NCBI GenBank assembly: GCA_036823295.1
Contig: DAISGD010000052.1
Span: 1-22,740 of the forward strand
Origin: UBA4742 sp002403895
GTDB lineage: Bacteria > Actinomycetota > Acidimicrobiia > Acidimicrobiales > Acidimicrobilacustridaceae
DNA: 22,740 nt
Reading direction: 5' to 3'
Shown piece by piece: positions 7,795-14,095 of the stretch. The notes beneath the pieces are model-generated. The model made no database searches, had not been told where the DNA came from, and was given only the letters and a program-made list of their open reading frames with translations. The first letter of the stretch is position 1; each line of letters opens with the position of its first letter. A program made the translations under genes and the position numbers.

Positions 7795-8925
7795 TCAGCC
7801 GCCGTCCCCTCCGCCGGAGGGCGCCACGGCCCCCGCGCTCGCCGTGACTGTCCCCGTCGCGGTTCCGGTGCCTTCATCGATCCGCAGTTGGACGGCCAGC
7901 GACGATGTGGTTCCGGACGCATCCTTGAGCTGGATTGTCAGGTTGGTGTCCGCTAGGCGCACGATCGTGCCCTGATACTGGTCGGGCTGTTCCGTCGTGC
8001 CCATGGTGACGGTGCTGGAGCTCATGCGCAGGCCTCCGTTCGAGCTGGCCGTACCGCCGATCTCGATGTGCAGGACACCGGCCGGGGGGCCGCTCAGGGT
8101 GCCGTCGATGGTCACGCTGGCGCTTCCGCCGGGCTGTCCGGTCTGGGTGATGGTTCCCGAGAAGGAATCGGTGAAGGGGGTGGTGAGCCCAGCAGGGGTT
8201 TGGGCCCCGCCGGACCCGGCCGCTGCGTCACCGCCGGAGGTGGTGGTGCCCGAGGCCAGCAGGTTGGTCGGCGTACCGGCGCGTCGGGCCCAGCCGGCCT
8301 TTGTCGGTCCCGCCGCCGCCCAGCCGAGCACGGCGAGGACGATGATCCCCATTGCCAGAGAGCCCGCCACCCGCCGGGCCGGGTCGCGCTGCCAGCCCGA
8401 GGCCAATCGCCAGGCGGTGGCCGCCACCACGGTGGTGAGACAGACCAGATCCAAGGCGATGACCCAGCCCACCCGACCGTCGGAGCCGGTGCCTAGTCCG
8501 TGGACGAAGGCCACCGGCCAGCACGCGTAGGCCGACCAATGGACGAGCCGCCAGGTGCTCAGGCTGAGCCGGGATCGCAGGAGGCTCGTGACGACCAGGG
8601 CGATGAGCAGGTCCACCGCGATGCCGCCCAGACCCAGCCACAGCGGCCGGTAGGAGGAGGTGAAGGGGATCACCACCGAGATCCAGTGGATGGGCGCGAA
8701 CCCGTCGGCCACCGCCGTGACGATGTGCAGGCTGAGGAACACCAGGACCAGCAGCGAGATGTTCTTGTGCAGCCCGGCGATCACCATCCGGGGCCAACCC
8801 TCACCGGCCCAGCGCTGCACCTGCAGGATCCCCAGCACCACCGACGCGGTCAGCAGCACCAACGACACGAGACCGGCGCCCCGGGTCAGGTACCACAGCG
8901 CGGAAGAGGAGAGCAGGGCGATCAT
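7795..8925 (-). CDS. Ferric-reductase-like transmembrane haem protein with exported C-terminal beta domain
   Basis: The 376-residue protein has six predicted membrane helices (about 12-34, 51-72, 92-117, 124-146, 152-176, 187-207). His53/His67 lie in helix 2 and His129/His142 in helix 4, the 13-14-residue spacing of bis-haem ligands in ferric reductase and NOX-type domains. A Ser/Thr/Gly linker (216-250) leads to a beta-rich domain (about 252-362, SFSGTITQTG... GGLRMSSSTVTMG... LAVQLRID), probably outside the membrane. There is no FAD/NAD-binding ferredoxin-reductase domain, so electrons must come from another protein, most likely the NuoF-like flavoprotein or the ferredoxin. ATG 8925 overlaps the ApbE stop (ATGA), with GAGG seven bases upstream. 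The electron acceptor is unknown. Confidence 0.8.
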   Translation of the reverse strand: MIALLSSSALWYLTRGAGLVSLVLLTASVVLGILQVQRWAGEGWPRMVIAGLHKNISLLVLVFLSLHIVTAVADGFAPIHWISVVIPFTSSYRPLWLGLGGIAVDLLIALVVTSLLRSRLSLSTWRLVHWSAYACWPVAFVHGLGTGSDGRVGWVIALDLVCLTTVVAATAWRLASGWQRDPARRVAGSLAMGIIVLAVLGWAAAGPTKAGWARRAGTPTNLLASGTTTSGGDAAAGSGGAQTPAGLTTPFTDSFSGTITQTGQPGGSASVTIDGTLSGPPAGVLHIEIGGTASSNGGLRMSSSTVTMGTTEQPDQYQGTIVRLADTNLTIQLKDASGTTSSLAVQLRIDEGTGTATGTVTASAGAVAPSGGGDGG

Positions 8926-9851
8926 CGGAGGTCCTCATCGGCCGGCCAACCGGCGACGACCATCACGGAGCCGTCATCGCTGACGAGACGAGACGGAAGC
9001 CCCTCTCGGCTCAGCCAGGCCGGGGCCTCAGTCCCCATCACGATGGCGGCGGTGCTGGCCAGGTTGGCATCGACGCAACTGCCGGCGGCCACGCTCACCG
9101 TGCGCCACGGACCACCGGCGGGAAGACCGGTCGACGGATCGATCACGTGGTGGTAGTCCTCGCCACCGCGTCGCCAGCGACGCACCGTCGTGCTCGACGT
9201 GGCCAGACCGCCCGAGAAGATGGCGACATCGACCCCGGGGGCGTCCAGCCCAGCGGCGTGATCGTCGGTCACCCGCACACTCCAGCCGTCGGCTGGCGGA
9301 GGTCCGGCGACGGCGATGTCGCCGCCCAGGCTGATCAGCACGCCGCGGCCGCTGATCTCTGCCGCGGCCTCGGCCGCCCGGTCGACAGCCAGGGCCTTCG
9401 CCGTGGCCCCGAAGTCGAGCTCGATCCCGGCGGGGACGCACACGGTGTCGGTCTGGTGGTCGAAGGCGATGGCATTCCATTGACCCCGGGCACCGAGCGG
9501 GATCGGGATGGCGGGACCGTCGGGTGGCACCGAGGTGAAGTCACGGTCATAGCCGAGCTCCCGCAGCTCGCTGCCGAGGGTGGGGTCGACCCGGCCGTTG
9601 GTGAGTCGGGCGGCGCGCAGCGCGACCGTCAGCGCTTCAGCCAGCGTAGGCGAGACCGCGATCGACCGGCCGGAGTTGGCGTTGAGCCGGGTCAGCTCGG
9701 AGTCGTCCCGGAAGCGGCTGCAGGCCCGGTCGATGGCATCGATCTCGGCGTCGACGGCGGCTCGGGTGGCCGCCAGGTCGGCAGGACCGTCCACCAAGAG
9801 CATGGCGTTCGTCCCCAGCGCCCGCCACTGCGAGATCGAAGGGGAGCTCAC
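8922..9851 (-). CDS. apbE: FAD:protein FMN transferase (ApbE family)
   Basis: ApbE proteins move FMN from FAD onto a Thr or Ser of a target, usually in an SGAT-like motif of an FMN-binding domain. The 309-residue protein has RALGTNAML (10-18), SRFRDDSELTRLN (45-57), LDFGATAKALAVD (145-157), HHVIDPSTG (234-242) and the metal-site helix VDANLAST (260-267, Asp261 and Thr267), so it looks active. No signal peptide or lipobox is seen, unlike the periplasmic lipoprotein ApbE of Gram-negative bacteria. The start is GTG 9851, overlapping the upstream stop (GTGA). No protein encoded in the window shows a recognisable flavinylation motif. Confidence 0.88.
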   Translation of the reverse strand: MSSPSISQWRALGTNAMLLVDGPADLAATRAAVDAEIDAIDRACSRFRDDSELTRLNANSGRSIAVSPTLAEALTVALRAARLTNGRVDPTLGSELRELGYDRDFTSVPPDGPAIPIPLGARGQWNAIAFDHQTDTVCVPAGIELDFGATAKALAVDRAAEAAAEISGRGVLISLGGDIAVAGPPPADGWSVRVTDDHAAGLDAPGVDVAIFSGGLATSSTTVRRWRRGGEDYHHVIDPSTGLPAGGPWRTVSVAAGSCVDANLASTAAIVMGTEAPAWLSREGLPSRLVSDDGSVMVVAGWPADEDLR

Positions 9852-10132
9852 GAACCGCCGGATACCGCAGGCCCACGCTGGCGGGACTGGACCGGTGGCT
9901 GAGTCGGACGGGTGACGGTGGCCGACGGGCTCTTCGCTGATCCCGACCGTGTCGTGCTGTTGGTGGACGTTCCCGCCGTCTGGCCCCCAGTCGTCACCTT
10001 GGCCGAAGACGTGTGGGGACGGGCCAGCAATCCGGCGAACGCCCCGACGCCGACGATGGCTGCCGCGGCCAACCAGCCGGTGAGTCGCGAGACCCGGCGT
10101 AGTCCCTGGTCGCGGAGATTGGGTGCGTTCAT
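9848..10132 (-). CDS. Short membrane-anchored Ser/Thr/Pro-rich protein; probable remnant of an FMN-binding carrier
   Basis: The 94-residue protein has basic residues (LRDQGLRRVSR), one hydrophobic helix (about 19-36, WLAAAAIVGVGAFAGLLA) and then a low-complexity tail rich in Ser, Thr, Gly and Pro, ending PAVSGGS. In related actinobacterial clusters (from memory) the gene beside ApbE encodes a protein with such an anchor and linker followed by an FMN-binding domain of about 80 residues. Here the stop overlaps the ApbE start, leaving no room for that domain, and no SGAT-like motif is present. It may be a truncated carrier or a separate small anchor protein. ATG 10132 has GATAGT six bases upstream and a close GGAG; a GTG at 10186 is an alternative. 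It is the first gene of the redox operon. Confidence 0.55.
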   Translation of the reverse strand: MNAPNLRDQGLRRVSRLTGWLAAAAIVGVGAFAGLLARPHTSSAKVTTGGQTAGTSTNSTTRSGSAKSPSATVTRPTQPPVQSRQRGPAVSGGS

Positions 10133-10263
10133 GGCTCCACTATCGGGCTTCCACCAGGAGATGTCTGCTCGCGAGCCCCAATCCACACCAAGTTCTAACC
10201 AAGCGAAAATACCGGTAAAGCAGTACCGACGTTCCGCGGCCCGGGCTGTCGCCGCCGGATCGC

Positions 10264-10269
10264 TAGGTT
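10264..10269 (+). promoter_or_regulatory. Putative -10 box (TAGGTT) for the methyltransferase-like gene
   Basis: GCTAGGTT places a TANNNT hexamer six bases before ATG 10276, the same arrangement as at several other genes in the window. The rest of the 143-base divergent gap (10133-10275) is AT-richer and holds the 8-base palindrome TACCGGTA (10210-10217), a possible operator, but no clear -35. Confidence 0.4.
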
Positions 10270-10275
10270 GGGGGG

Positions 10276-10830
10276 ATGCCCGCTGAACCCGCCTCGCGTT
10301 CCCCGTGGCTCCGCCAGCTGCCGCCGGTGGTGGCGGCCGAGGTTCGTCGCCGGCGGGGCGAGGTCCTGGCCTCGGCCCGAGGGCGCGTCCTCGACCTCGA
10401 TAGTCCCGAGTTCACCGGGCTGGTCGATGGCACGGGGCTGGCCGAGCCCGGAGACGAGGCTCCCTACGACACGATCGTCTCGACCGGTCGCCTGGTGGCG
10501 GCACCCGACCTGTTCCTGACCTTGACGGCGCTGACCGGTCGCCTGGCCGACGACGGTGAGCTCCATCTGGTCGAGCCGGTGGGGCGCCCAGGGACGATGG
10601 GCCTGCTGGCCGCATCACTCGGCACCTGCCTGCCCGGCATGGCGGGCCTCCATGTCGCTCGTGATGTTCCTGCCGCCGTGCGGGCCACCGGACTCACGGT
10701 GATCGACCTGGAGCGTTTCACCGTGCCCACCGCCATCTGGCCGCTCCGCCACTTCGTCCAATTGCGGGCCACCCGCCTCGTCCCCGCCGAGGTCAGTGTC
10801 GGTCCCTCTGATCGGGAGAGTGGTTCATGA
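10276..10830 (+). CDS. Degenerate SAM-dependent methyltransferase-like protein
   Basis: The 184-residue protein resembles class I methyltransferases of the Methyltransf_11/UbiE group. ASARGRVLDLD (33-42) matches the first strand, YDTIVSTGRLVAAPD the motif IV strand and DDGELHLVEPVGRPG the post-PGG strand, and a typical C-terminal FTVPTAIWPLRHFVQ strand follows. The SAM-binding glycine loop after VLDL (normally GxGxG) reads DSPEFTGL, and the segment between strands 1 and 4 is shorter than usual. Loss of SAM binding is therefore likely. The gene overlaps the next one by four bases (ATGA), so both are translated from one message. The function is unknown; it could be a pseudoenzyme or a decaying gene, although the frame is intact. 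Confidence 0.65.
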   Translation: MPAEPASRSPWLRQLPPVVAAEVRRRRGEVLASARGRVLDLDSPEFTGLVDGTGLAEPGDEAPYDTIVSTGRLVAAPDLFLTLTALTGRLADDGELHLVEPVGRPGTMGLLAASLGTCLPGMAGLHVARDVPAAVRATGLTVIDLERFTVPTAIWPLRHFVQLRATRLVPAEVSVGPSDRESGS

Positions 10831-11492
10831 GCGGGACGCTGGTCCTGGTCGGCGGCGGCGAATGGACCGACGGATGCTCCTTCGATCGTTCACTGCTGGA
10901 GCTGAGCGGGGCCACCGAGGTGGCCGTCCTACCCACCGGGTCGGCCTACGAAAACCCGAGGCGGTTGGTGGCGGGCGCCCGGGCGTGGTTCGCCGAGTTG
11001 GGGGTCGCCGTCGTCGAGGTGCCCGTCCTCAACCGGCGTGATGCCCTGGTGGCCGAGCACGCCGCCGTCCTGCGGGCATCGCGCATGATCTATCTGGCCG
11101 GCACGTCGGCCATGCATCTGCGCTCGGTCCTCAAGGACACTCCTGTGCTCGACGCCATGCTGGCGGCCTGGGCGGACGGCGCGGTGCTGGTGGGCACGAA
11201 CGCCGGGGCGGACGTGTTGTGCGACCCCATGGTCGACTCGCGAGGCGGTGCCTTCACCGTCGGGCTCGGGGTGGTGCGGGGGCTGGCGGTGATCCCCCGG
11301 CTGGAGGAGTGGTCCCACGACAAGGTCCACCGCACGGTCGAGCTCGCTCCGGCCGGGCTGTCGTTGGCTGGTGTGCCCAGCCGGACGGCGCTGATGCGCG
11401 ACCCGGAGGGCGGCTGGCGGGTCGAAGGGGTGGGGGCCGTCAGCGTGTTCGTGGACGGTCGCCAGGCGACCATGGCCGACCTGCCGTCCTGA
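10827..11492 (+). CDS. Peptidase S51 / cyanophycinase-like protein lacking the serine nucleophile
   Basis: The 221-residue protein has the class I glutamine-amidotransferase-like fold of S51 peptidases (dipeptidase E, cyanophycinase). It starts with GTLVLVGGGEW (3-13), has the AVLPTGSAYENP strand and MIYLAGTSAMHLRSVL, and reaches the nucleophile elbow. There, where the family has G-x-S-A-G, it reads GTNAGA (Asn125), encoded by AAC. The downstream conserved block VLCDPMVDSRGGAFTVGLG is otherwise well kept. The usual Ser-His peptidase chemistry therefore seems impossible, although binding or another reaction remains open. It is coupled to the degenerate methyltransferase-like gene and ends 26 bases from the convergent cyclophilin gene. 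Confidence 0.75.
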   Translation: MSGTLVLVGGGEWTDGCSFDRSLLELSGATEVAVLPTGSAYENPRRLVAGARAWFAELGVAVVEVPVLNRRDALVAEHAAVLRASRMIYLAGTSAMHLRSVLKDTPVLDAMLAAWADGAVLVGTNAGADVLCDPMVDSRGGAFTVGLGVVRGLAVIPRLEEWSHDKVHRTVELAPAGLSLAGVPSRTALMRDPEGGWRVEGVGAVSVFVDGRQATMADLPS

Positions 11493-11518
11493 GGTCGTCG
11501 CCGGGAGGGCCGCCGCAA

Positions 11519-12379
11519 TCAGCCGGGAGCGGTGCCGCTCGTGCCGCCCACGACGGGGGCCTTTTCGATGGTGACCGACTTGATGGTCACCTCCGGTGAG
11601 GGAGCGCCGCCCAGGCCACCGGGTTGGTCGACGTTGGACGCAAGGATCGACTGCAGGATGTCGAGGCCCTTGGTCACGGTCCCGAACACCACGTATGTTC
11701 CCGACTTGTCGAGGGCAGAAACCTTGTCGGTGACCGTGAAGAAGAACTGGGCGCCGGCGCTGTTGGCCGCGCTGGTGCGGGCCATGACCAGTTGGCCCGG
11801 TTTGTAGGTGTAGGGGCCACCCTCGTCCGGGATGGTGTAGCCCGGTCCCGCGTCCGTGGCGCTGTTGGTGTGTGGTGCTCCACCCTGGATGATGCCGATG
11901 GAGGTGTCAGTACGGAACAACTTGGTGCCGTTGTAGTAGCCGTACCCCGCCAACTCGACGAAGTTGTTGGCCGTACCCGGGGTGGTCGTGGAGTCCAGGT
12001 TGACCACCACCGTGCCCGCCGACGTGTCGAACGTGGCGGTGTAGAGATTGTCCGGGGTGATGCACTGCTCGAACCCGTTGGTGTTGGGGAAGTCGGTCAC
12101 CGCCGGGTTCGGGCTCGTGGACGGGGGACATGCCGCAGTCCCGTACGCGAACGGCGGGGTCTCGGCCACCGTGGTCGCCGTGGAGTCCGCCGCGGTCACG
12201 GTGCTGGAGTCGTCACCTGAGGTGAACACGACTACGGCCACTAGGGCCACCGCCACGACGGCGATGGCGCCCAGGACGTAGGGGCGTTGCTGGCGCCGAC
12301 GGGCCGCCTTTTCGCGGGCGGCCTTGGCGGCCTCGATGCGGGCGTGGCCGGCGGGGCGGCGGTGTCCGGGGGCACTCAT
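11519..12379 (-). CDS. Membrane-anchored cyclophilin-type peptidyl-prolyl isomerase
   Basis: The 286-residue protein has a basic N-terminus (1-33), one membrane helix (35-53), a Ser/Thr linker and a cyclophilin domain (about 110-275) that probably faces outside. Core motifs are largely kept: TANNFVELAGYGYYNGTKLFR with the catalytic-type arginine, IIQGGAP, GPGYTIPDEGG, GQLVMARTSAANSAGAQFFFTV and YVVFGTVTKGLDIL. Isomerase activity in exported protein folding is therefore plausible. It is the last of three prolyl isomerases in a row. The start is ATG 12379, with AGGAG six bases upstream, nine bases after the FKBP stop. Confidence 0.88.
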   Translation of the reverse strand: MSAPGHRRPAGHARIEAAKAAREKAARRRQQRPYVLGAIAVVAVALVAVVVFTSGDDSSTVTAADSTATTVAETPPFAYGTAACPPSTSPNPAVTDFPNTNGFEQCITPDNLYTATFDTSAGTVVVNLDSTTTPGTANNFVELAGYGYYNGTKLFRTDTSIGIIQGGAPHTNSATDAGPGYTIPDEGGPYTYKPGQLVMARTSAANSAGAQFFFTVTDKVSALDKSGTYVVFGTVTKGLDILQSILASNVDQPGGLGGAPSPEVTIKSVTIEKAPVVGGTSGTAPG

Positions 12380-12388
12380 CTGATGCTC

Positions 12389-13102
12389 CTAAGGGGCCGC
12401 AGTGGTTGTGGTGCTGGCCACGGCAGGGGCGGTGGTGCTCGGCGTGGCCGCCGGCTGGGCGTCGGTCACCTCGACCACGAACCACAGGGCTTCGCCAGGG
12501 CTGATCCCCGGAGGCGGGTTGGCGCCGTAGGCCTGATCGGCGGGGATGCCGAGCAGGCGCTGGCCGCCCACCTTCATGCCGGGGATGCCATTGGTCCACC
12601 CCTTGATGACCCCGTTGAGCGAGAGCGGGATGGGGGCCGGCTGGCCGGTCTTGTACGACGAGTCGAAGATCTTGCCGGTGGAGCAGGCCACACCGATGTA
12701 GTTGACCGTCACCATCTCGCCGGCGGTGACGTCGGCTCCGGTGCCCACCTTGAGGTCCTGGGTCACGAGGGTGGTGGGGGCTGGTCCCACCTGGATCGCG
12801 ACGTCGGGCGCACCGGCCGGGAGCGGGTCGCTCACCGCCACGCACGGCTTGCCGGCGGCGGACTCGAGGGTGGTGCTGGTGGTGGTGGGAAGGCTGGTGT
12901 CGCTGGCCGCCACGTCCGCCGAGGGCTTCTTGTCGTTGCCGGTGAAGCGGCTGATGGCGAAGGCAAGGGCAACGATGACCAGCACCGAGACGCCGATCGT
13001 GATGAAGCGGCGACGCTGGTCGGCCTTCCGCTTGGCCACCTCGGCGGCGGCGATGCGAGCCTGGCGGCCCTCCTTCTGGCGTTGGCGCTTGTCGGTACCC
13101 AT
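12389..13102 (-). CDS. Membrane-anchored FKBP-type peptidyl-prolyl isomerase
   Basis: The 237-residue protein has a Lys/Arg-rich cytosolic N-terminus (1-32), a membrane helix (33-51), a Thr/Ser linker and an FKBP domain (about 105-215), then a Thr/Ala/Pro tail. The FKBP pocket residues are all recognisable: VNYIG, FDSSY, GVIKGWTNGIPGMKVGG, the tyrosine of AYGANPPP and LWFVVEV. It is therefore probably an active isomerase or chaperone outside the membrane. ATG 13102 is chosen over an upstream start at 13120; TAGGTT lies eight bases before it (13116-13111), consistent with a leaderless message. It may also be read from the upstream cyclophilin-like gene 60 bases away. Confidence 0.9.
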   Translation of the reverse strand: MGTDKRQRQKEGRQARIAAAEVAKRKADQRRRFITIGVSVLVIVALAFAISRFTGNDKKPSADVAASDTSLPTTTSTTLESAAGKPCVAVSDPLPAGAPDVAIQVGPAPTTLVTQDLKVGTGADVTAGEMVTVNYIGVACSTGKIFDSSYKTGQPAPIPLSLNGVIKGWTNGIPGMKVGGQRLLGIPADQAYGANPPPGISPGEALWFVVEVTDAQPAATPSTTAPAVASTTTTAAP

Positions 13103-13110
13103 GGGCGGGC

Positions 13111-13116
13111 AACCTA
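13111..13116 (-). promoter_or_regulatory. Putative -10 box (TAGGTT) for the FKBP gene
   Basis: GCTAGGTT on the minus strand lies eight bases before ATG 13102, identical in core to the box in front of the methyltransferase-like gene. No Shine-Dalgarno is seen, so a leaderless transcript is inferred. This would be an internal promoter of the three-isomerase set. Confidence 0.4.
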
Positions 13117-13162
13117 GCAATCGCAGCGCACCCGCCGGACGCGACCCGCCGTCAGGCTGGCC

Positions 13163-14026
13163 TCAGCCCGTCGTGGAGGTGGAGATCGGGGCCGGGATCA
13201 CCCGCACCCCGTTGATGGTGATGACCTTTGTCGGGGCCCCGGAGGGCGACCCGGCCTTGTTGATGGCGGCCAGGGTGTCGGACCCATCGAGCAGCAGCCC
13301 GACGATGGTGGTGGTGGGCGGGAGGTCCGCCGCCTTCTCGCCGAGAGCCATGAGCAACGTCCCGCCGATCTGGTTGTCCTTGTCGACGGGAGCGAAGGCC
13401 AGCATTCCCGGGGTGATGACGATGCCACCCTTCTGGTATTCCCCGGGGAGGGCGTAGCCCGGACTGGGCTTGCCATCGGTGGTGAGGTTGGTGGCGACCT
13501 GCATCGTCGCCCGGGGGATGATCGTACTGAGGGGGAGCCCGTCCCAGTAGTGGTAGCGGGCCAGGACGGCCAGATTGTTCACCGTCTTGGGGGCCAAATC
13601 CATGTACAGCGACAGGGTGAGTGGACCCACGCTGGTGTCGATGACCGCGTTGTACTCCTTCGACGGGTCGAGACACTGGGGTGGCGGGCCGGCAAAGAGG
13701 GTGGTGCGGGGCGAGGACCCGTCCTCGGCGGGGCACGGCGTCGGGCCGGTCAGCACCGCTCCGGCGGTGTCGGGGGGAAGGCTGACGGTGGGCCCGGTCG
13801 GCACCGTGGAGGAACTGTCACCGGGGAGGGTCGTGGCGGCGGTCTTTTGCTTGTCGGCGCCCTTGGCCGCGGCGAACAGCGTTCCGGCGACGGCCAGCAG
13901 GACCACGACCACCGCGGCGATGGCGATGATCCGGCGCCGGTGGTCGGCCCGCTCGGCGGCCTTTCGAGCGGCCTGATCACGGGTGGCGCGGTGCTCGCGT
14001 TGTTGTTGGCTCGTGCGGTTCGCCAT
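13163..14026 (-). CDS. Membrane-anchored cyclophilin-like protein with altered active site
   Basis: The 287-residue protein shares the design of its two neighbours: a basic N-terminus (RDQAARKAAERADHRRR), a membrane helix (33-53) and a Ser/Thr/Pro linker, followed by a cyclophilin fold (about 125-280) with YNAVIDTSVGPLTLSLYMD and APKTVNNLAVLARYHYWDG. The active-site stretch that usually reads FHRVIPGFMIQGGD is LSTIIPRATMQVATN here, without the catalytic Arg and Gln-Gly-Gly. The usual SQFFI strand reads GGTLLMAL. It may be a binding or chaperone domain rather than an isomerase. ATG 14026 has TAGCGT seven bases upstream and no Shine-Dalgarno. The frame stays open far upstream, but that part is antisense to lysC. 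It is divergent from lysC. Confidence 0.8.
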   Translation of the reverse strand: MANRTSQQQREHRATRDQAARKAAERADHRRRIIAIAAVVVVLLAVAGTLFAAAKGADKQKTAATTLPGDSSSTVPTGPTVSLPPDTAGAVLTGPTPCPAEDGSSPRTTLFAGPPPQCLDPSKEYNAVIDTSVGPLTLSLYMDLAPKTVNNLAVLARYHYWDGLPLSTIIPRATMQVATNLTTDGKPSPGYALPGEYQKGGIVITPGMLAFAPVDKDNQIGGTLLMALGEKAADLPPTTTIVGLLLDGSDTLAAINKAGSPSGAPTKVITINGVRVIPAPISTSTTG

Positions 14027-14095
14027 TTTGTTCACGCTAGCCCCGGGCCGAACCCGGTTCGGGGCGGGGTGGGCTCGACGATAACCTCCTCGACC
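14027..14095. promoter_or_regulatory. Divergent promoter region between the cyclophilin-like gene and lysC
   Basis: The 69-base gap holds TAGCGT on the minus strand (14039-14034), seven bases before ATG 14026, and TAACCT on the plus strand (14082-14087), eight bases before GTG 14096. Between them lies the perfect inverted repeat CCGAAC-CCG-GTTCGG (14048-14062), placed where a regulator could touch the -35 region of either promoter. Neither gene has a Shine-Dalgarno, so both may be leaderless. The regulator is unknown. Confidence 0.45.

Noticed and set aside
7798..8921. A flavinylation motif (SGAT-like) in the exported domain of the haem protein
   Set aside because: Several Ser-Gly and Gly-Thr pairs occur, but none fits the D/E-x-x-S/T-G-A-T/S-x-S/T pattern of known ApbE targets.
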